Shown here piece after piece: positions 7,019 through 9,280 of a DNA stretch of 9,280 bases; positions within the stretch are counted from its first letter, which is position 1; each line of letters begins with the position of its first letter. The translations under genes were made by a program, and so were the position numbers. This DNA is from JBBIQZ01 sp037442065. GTDB taxonomy: Bacteria > Patescibacteriota > CPR2_A > CG2-30-33-46. The notes under the pieces were generated by a model. The model saw only the letters and a list, made by a program, of their open reading frames with translations, had not been told where the DNA came from and did no database searches. Location: contig JBBIQZ010000024.1 of the NCBI GenBank assembly GCA_037442065.1, positions 1 through 9,280 on the forward strand, read 5' to 3'.

Positions 7019-7086
7019 GAAGAATAAACAAATGAAAATAACAGAGGCGCAGAAATATGACTTTAAAGAGCCTTTTTTATATGGCC

Positions 7087-7114
7087 TTGACAAGCATATC
7101 TTGGTCTGTATAAT
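7087..7114 (+). promoter_or_regulatory. Exact-consensus sigma-70 promoter
   Basis: TTGACA (7087-7092), a 16-base spacer, then TATAAT (7109-7114): every base of both hexamers matches consensus. Transcription should start around 7121-7123, eight to ten bases before the three-way-junction structure. It follows a terminator and precedes the G5/lysozyme-like gene, so it begins a new transcription unit or a small RNA. Confidence 0.85.
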
Positions 7115-7130
7115 GCTCATTTATAGTTTA

Positions 7131-7192
7131 ATCCTGTTAAATAATTTTGTCCGACAGGAACAAAATTAGCACAAAGTGCTATTTAACAGGAT
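7131..7192 (+). other. Compact three-way-junction inverted-repeat structure (RNA leader element, small RNA or mobile palindrome)
   Basis: Closing stem: ATCCTGTTAAAT (7131-7142) pairs perfectly over 12 bp with ATTTAACAGGAT (7181-7192). Directly inside, AATTTTGTCC (7143-7152) pairs with GGAACAAAATT (7157-7167) around a GACA loop with one bulged A (7159). Next, AGCAC (7168-7172) pairs with GTGCT (7176-7180) around AAA. No base is unpaired at the junction. No U-run follows (A-run instead), so it is not a simple terminator. TCCTGT (7132-7137) could alternatively pair with internal ACAGGA (7154-7159), opening the closing stem. It could also be a dispersed palindromic DNA repeat. Confidence 0.75.
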
Positions 7193-7222
7193 AAAAAACA
7201 AAACTATTTCCAAAATAAAAAC

Positions 7223-7285
7223 AAAAACCTCATTGGGGGCAGAAACAAAAATACCTTACAAACTTGATTTACCCGGGAGGTTTTT
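7223..7285 (+). promoter_or_regulatory. Stem masking the ribosome site of the hydrolase gene
   Basis: AAAAACCTC (7223-7231) pairs perfectly over 9 bp with GAGGTTTTT (7277-7285), which contains most of the Shine-Dalgarno GGGAGG (7275-7280). GGG (7235-7237) with CCC (7272-7274) could extend the stem. A competing hairpin, CCTC (7228-7231) with GGGG (7235-7238), would free the ribosome site. This is the logic of a translational switch; the signal sensed, if any, is unknown. Confidence 0.5.
7275..7280 (+). promoter_or_regulatory. Shine-Dalgarno GGGAGG that points to an AUU start
   Basis: GGGAGG ends five bases before ATT 7286. No ATG, GTG or TTG lies within usable distance in any frame that stays open. 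The only in-frame conventional start, TTG 7370, has no ribosome site. Confidence 0.6.
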
Positions 7286-8566
7286 ATTAAAACGCACAAA
7301 CCTTGGCCGGCTCAATTAGATAAAGCCGGCAAGAAAATTTTTAGACTAATTGCCAAAAGCACGAAAGCCTTGGCAGTAAAAAATCAAATAGACTTAAAAT
7401 CAAAGACAAGGGCAATTCTTTTAACTTTTAGTATTTTGCCTTTGATATCCAATGCTTATTTAAGCCCCGTTAATTTAAGCGCAGTTGCTTCTTTTTCAGG
7501 AGAGCTTAAAACTATTAATGTTTCTATAGATCAGTTGGAAAAAGTAAGTTTTACAACTTCCAAAGACACATTAAAAGAGGCTCTTTTGGATCAGGGTATC
7601 GAGACTTCGTCCGAAGATTTAGTGGAACCCAATGTAGATACTTCGCTAAAACCGGGCATTTCGGAAGTATCTATAAAAAAAGCTTCGCCTGTTACAGTTA
7701 TTGACAAAGGGCAGACAATTATTGGCAAAAGCGCCCATCTTTCGGCTTCTGAAATTCTGAAAGATTTATCAATTAGTCTTTATGCTGCTGACGATGTGAG
7801 GGTTGCTAATCCTTTAGATGAATTAGTTCCCGGTCTAAAAATTTACATAGATCGAGCGAACACGGTTAATTTACAAGTGGATAGCAACTTACGAGAAATT
7901 CATACCAAATTAAAAACCGTAGCCGATTTATTATATGCCGAGAATATTACCCTTGGCGCAAAGGACAAGATAGAGCCTGGCTTGGAAACTAATATAAAAG
8001 ACGGTTTAGTTGTTAAAGTTATTAGAGTTTTGGAAAATGAAAATGCCGAAGTTGTAGATATTCCTTTTTCTATACAATATAAGGACGATCCAAATATTCT
8101 TATTGGGCAGACAAAGGTGGAAAATCCTGGGGAAACCGGAAAAAAAGAAATCACATTTAGAAAAGTTTTAGAGAATGGCAAAGAAGTATCTCGAGAGATT
8201 TTACAGGAAAAAATAATCAAGGAACCGGTACCTCGAATAATTCTAAAAGGCACAAAACCTAAATTTTCAGTCGCCTCTGGTTCTTATGCCGATTGGATAA
8301 ATGACGCGGCCTCAAAATATGGAGTTGATGCTTCCAGAATGTCTAGGATGATGTATTGTGAGTCAGGCGGCAACGCGAATTCTGTTGGTGGTGGCGGAAG
8401 ATTTTACGGACTTTTTCAATACCTACCATCTACTTGGGCAGGAGCATCGGCCGGGGCCGGATATACTGGTGCAAGTATTTTTGATCCTAAAGCTCAAATA
8501 TATACCACGGCTTGGAAAATTTCAGTTTCCGGTTATGGTGCTTGGCCAATATGCGGATACAAATAA
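7286..8566 (+). CDS. Cell-wall G5/DUF348 protein with lysozyme-like (transglycosylase) domain; probable AUU start
   Basis: 426 residues from ATT 7286 (398 from the alternative TTG 7370). Probable exported peptidoglycan hydrolase. Order, in ATT numbering: basic cytoplasmic N-terminus; hydrophobic signal or anchor helix (about 42-63); three DUF348-like ubiquitin-fold repeats (about 73-115, 133-190, 192-248); a G5 domain (about 249-325, 'DIPFSIQYKDD', 'GKKEITFRKVLENGKEVSRE', ending in GTK); and a C-terminal lysozyme-like domain (about 335-426) with 'YCESGGNANSVGGGGRFYGLFQYLPSTW'. Glu359 is the expected catalytic acid; Cys358 and the Cys in 'WPICGYK' might form a disulfide. The architecture resembles Rpf- and YabE-like cell-wall enzymes that remodel peptidoglycan. 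The frame is open back to 7268 and the only ribosome site, GGGAGG, is five bases before ATT, so I place the start there. Its own promoter and a structured leader suggest tight control. Confidence 0.85.
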   Translation: MKTHKPWPAQLDKAGKKIFRLIAKSTKALAVKNQIDLKSKTRAILLTFSILPLISNAYLSPVNLSAVASFSGELKTINVSIDQLEKVSFTTSKDTLKEALLDQGIETSSEDLVEPNVDTSLKPGISEVSIKKASPVTVIDKGQTIIGKSAHLSASEILKDLSISLYAADDVRVANPLDELVPGLKIYIDRANTVNLQVDSNLREIHTKLKTVADLLYAENITLGAKDKIEPGLETNIKDGLVVKVIRVLENENAEVVDIPFSIQYKDDPNILIGQTKVENPGETGKKEITFRKVLENGKEVSREILQEKIIKEPVPRIILKGTKPKFSVASGSYADWINDAASKYGVDASRMSRMMYCESGGNANSVGGGGRFYGLFQYLPSTWAGASAGAGYTGASIFDPKAQIYTTAWKISVSGYGAWPICGYK

Positions 8567-8568
8567 GT

Positions 8569-8646
8569 CAGTAAACAGTTAACAATCAATAAGTAACAAC
8601 TCTATACAGAAACTTTCTGTTTACTGTTAACTGTTATCTGTTTACT
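8569..8646 (+). repeat. Heptamer tandem repeat and inverted repeats between hydrolase gene and rsmA
   Basis: CTGTTTA, CTGTTAA, CTGTTAT and CTGTTTA run in tandem at 8617-8644 (period 7). The inverse motif lies upstream: CAGTAAACAG (8569-8578) is a perfect 10-bp complement of CTGTTTACTG (8617-8626), and AACAGTTAAC (8574-8583) of GTTAACTGTT (8626-8635). Between them ACAGAAA-C-TTTCTGT (8606-8620) is a perfect 7-bp hairpin. No T-tract follows, so termination is unlikely; the last unit ends about ten bases before the rsmA start. Confidence 0.8.
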
Positions 8647-8654
8647 ATGTAGAT

Positions 8655-9280
8655 GTGGATCTAACAAACGTTTCTGTTATAAAAAGCCTATTAAAACAGC
8701 ACGGACTTTGGGCCAAAAAGCGGCTTGGTCAGCATTTTTTAGTTTCAAGAAAAGTTTTAGAGAATATCATTAAAGTAGCGGATTTAAAAGAAGAAGATAT
8801 TGTTTTAGAAATTGGTCCGGGCATTGGCGTTTTAACAAAAGAGTTATTGCCGAAAGTAAAAAAAGTTGTTGCTTTAGAAAAAGACCAGAAAATGATTGAG
8901 ATATTAAAAGAGAACTATAAAAGTTTTAAAAATTTAGAAATAGTAAATGAAGACGTCTTAGAATTCGATTTAAGAAAGTTACTAAGAAAATACAAAGTAG
9001 TGGCGAATATCCCTTATTATATTACTTCATCTTTATTAAAGGTATTACTAGAAGCAGAGAATAGGCCTAATTTAATAGTTTTGATGGTTCAAAAAGAAGT
9101 AGCCCAAAGAATTGTTGCCAAACCACCGGATATGAATATTTTAGCCATCGCTGTGCAGTTTTATGCCGAGCCGGAAATAGTTGAATTTGTTTCTAAAAAT
9201 TCCTTTTTCCCAAAACCAAAAGTGGATTCAGCCATCATAAGAATTTCGCCGAGGGTGACTCCCTCGGCGAAATTCTCGGC
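8655..9280 (+). CDS. rsmA: 16S rRNA dimethyladenosine transferase RsmA (KsgA), 3' partial
   Basis: About 208 residues of an expected 250-280; continues past the window end. The enzyme dimethylates two adjacent adenosines in the 3' hairpin of 16S rRNA during small-subunit assembly, using S-adenosylmethionine. The N-terminus has the family motif 'KKRLGQHFLV' (Gly25-Gln26-His27-Phe28), the SAM-binding motif LEIGPGIG (51-58), Glu75 region 'VVALEKD', 'EDVLEFD', the catalytic NIPYY (Asn118-Tyr122) and 'FFPKPKVDSAIIRI' (184-197). GTG 8655 is the only conventional start after the in-frame stop at 8628; it lacks a visible ribosome site and lies right after the heptamer repeats. A perfect 16-bp palindrome occupies codons 196-208, at the expected linker between the methyltransferase and C-terminal helical domains. 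Confidence 0.93.
   Translation, partial: MDLTNVSVIKSLLKQHGLWAKKRLGQHFLVSRKVLENIIKVADLKEEDIVLEIGPGIGVLTKELLPKVKKVVALEKDQKMIEILKENYKSFKNLEIVNEDVLEFDLRKLLRKYKVVANIPYYITSSLLKVLLEAENRPNLIVLMVQKEVAQRIVAKPPDMNILAIAVQFYAEPEIVEFVSKNSFFPKPKVDSAIIRISPRVTPSAKFS
9240..9276 (+). repeat. 16-bp perfect palindrome in the rsmA reading frame
   Basis: AGAATTTCGCCGAGGG (9240-9255) and CCCTCGGCGAAATTCT (9261-9276) are perfect inverted copies around a TGACT loop (9256-9260). It is more GC-rich than the surrounding gene and is read in frame as 'RISPRVTPSAKFS'. It resembles a REP-like palindromic element that landed in a permissive linker. Confidence 0.85.

Larger units (their letters stand above)
7019..7285 (+). 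other. Long non-coding region: promoter plus structured leader
   Basis: After the terminator, about 70 bases (7019-7086) show nothing convincing. From 7087 the region holds a consensus promoter, a three-way-junction inverted-repeat structure (7131-7192), an A-rich linker (7193-7222) and a second stem that covers the ribosome site of the cell-wall hydrolase gene. The transcript leader would be about 160-165 nt. No pattern I know from established riboswitch classes (c-di-AMP, c-di-GMP, SAM, preQ1) was recognised. Confidence 0.6.

Noticed and set aside
7032..7169. Small + strand ORF of 45 codons with a hydrophobic stretch
   Set aside because: It has no ribosome site, starts right after a terminator and would run through the consensus promoter and the structured element, so it is probably accidental.
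7131..7192. Three-way-junction element as an intrinsic terminator
   Set aside because: It is followed by an A-run on the + strand and has no T-tract after it on the - strand.
8358..8582. Second + strand reading frame overlapping the end of the hydrolase gene
   Set aside because: It overlaps the catalytic domain in another frame and has no recognisable motif or ribosome site; a shadow of the real gene.
8569..8626. Inverted repeat after the hydrolase gene as a terminator
   Set aside because: No T-tract follows and the same bases are explained better by heptamer repeats.
1..9280. Gracilibacteria/SR1 recoded genome (UGA as glycine)
   Set aside because: The DUF1573 and ccdA genes end at UGA at sensible points, and no gene needs UGA read through.

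Overview
The window is a low-G+C bacterial segment in which every supported gene lies on the + strand. UGA ends at least two genes (positions 2497-2499 and 3312-3314), so UGA is a stop and the UGA=Gly code of Gracilibacteria/SR1 is excluded. Short intergenic gaps, many coupled starts, AGGAGG-type ribosome sites, tiny membrane proteins and a DUF348-G5-transglycosylase protein would suit a Patescibacteria (CPR) genome. That placement is an inference; no ribosomal marker is present.

Layout. (1) 1-3314: a tightly packed operon of a Cu(I)-type P1B ATPase (5' end outside the window), a membrane-anchored DUF1573 protein with a CxC and a methionine cluster, and a CcdA/DsbD-like thiol-electron transporter. 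They read as an envelope copper and thiol module. (2) 3316-5406: a promoter-like site, then a MacB/FtsX-type ABC permease, its ATPase, and a 44-residue methionine-bearing membrane protein preceded by two palindromic 11-bp tandem repeats. (3) 5596-7018: a site-2-protease-like M50 metalloprotease with two CBS domains, a CPYC glutaredoxin, and an intrinsic terminator. (4) 7087-8566: an exact-consensus TTGACA/TATAAT promoter, a compact three-way-junction inverted-repeat structure, a second stem that buries the ribosome site, and a cell-wall G5/lysozyme-like protein that seems to start at AUU. (5) 8569-9280: heptameric and inverted repeats, then the first three quarters of rsmA (16S rRNA dimethyladenosine transferase), cut by the window end inside or just after a 16-bp perfect palindrome.

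The best candidate for something undescribed is the roughly 165-nt leader of the cell-wall hydrolase gene: perfect promoter, three-way junction with no unpaired junction bases, alternative pairings, a sequestered Shine-Dalgarno and a non-canonical start codon together in one leader. Second is the copA-DUF1573-ccdA set, with a methionine cluster beside CxC in the DUF1573 protein. Third is the family of short period-7 repeats and palindromes, two of which lie within coding sequence. No CRISPR array, tRNA, rRNA or transposase was seen.
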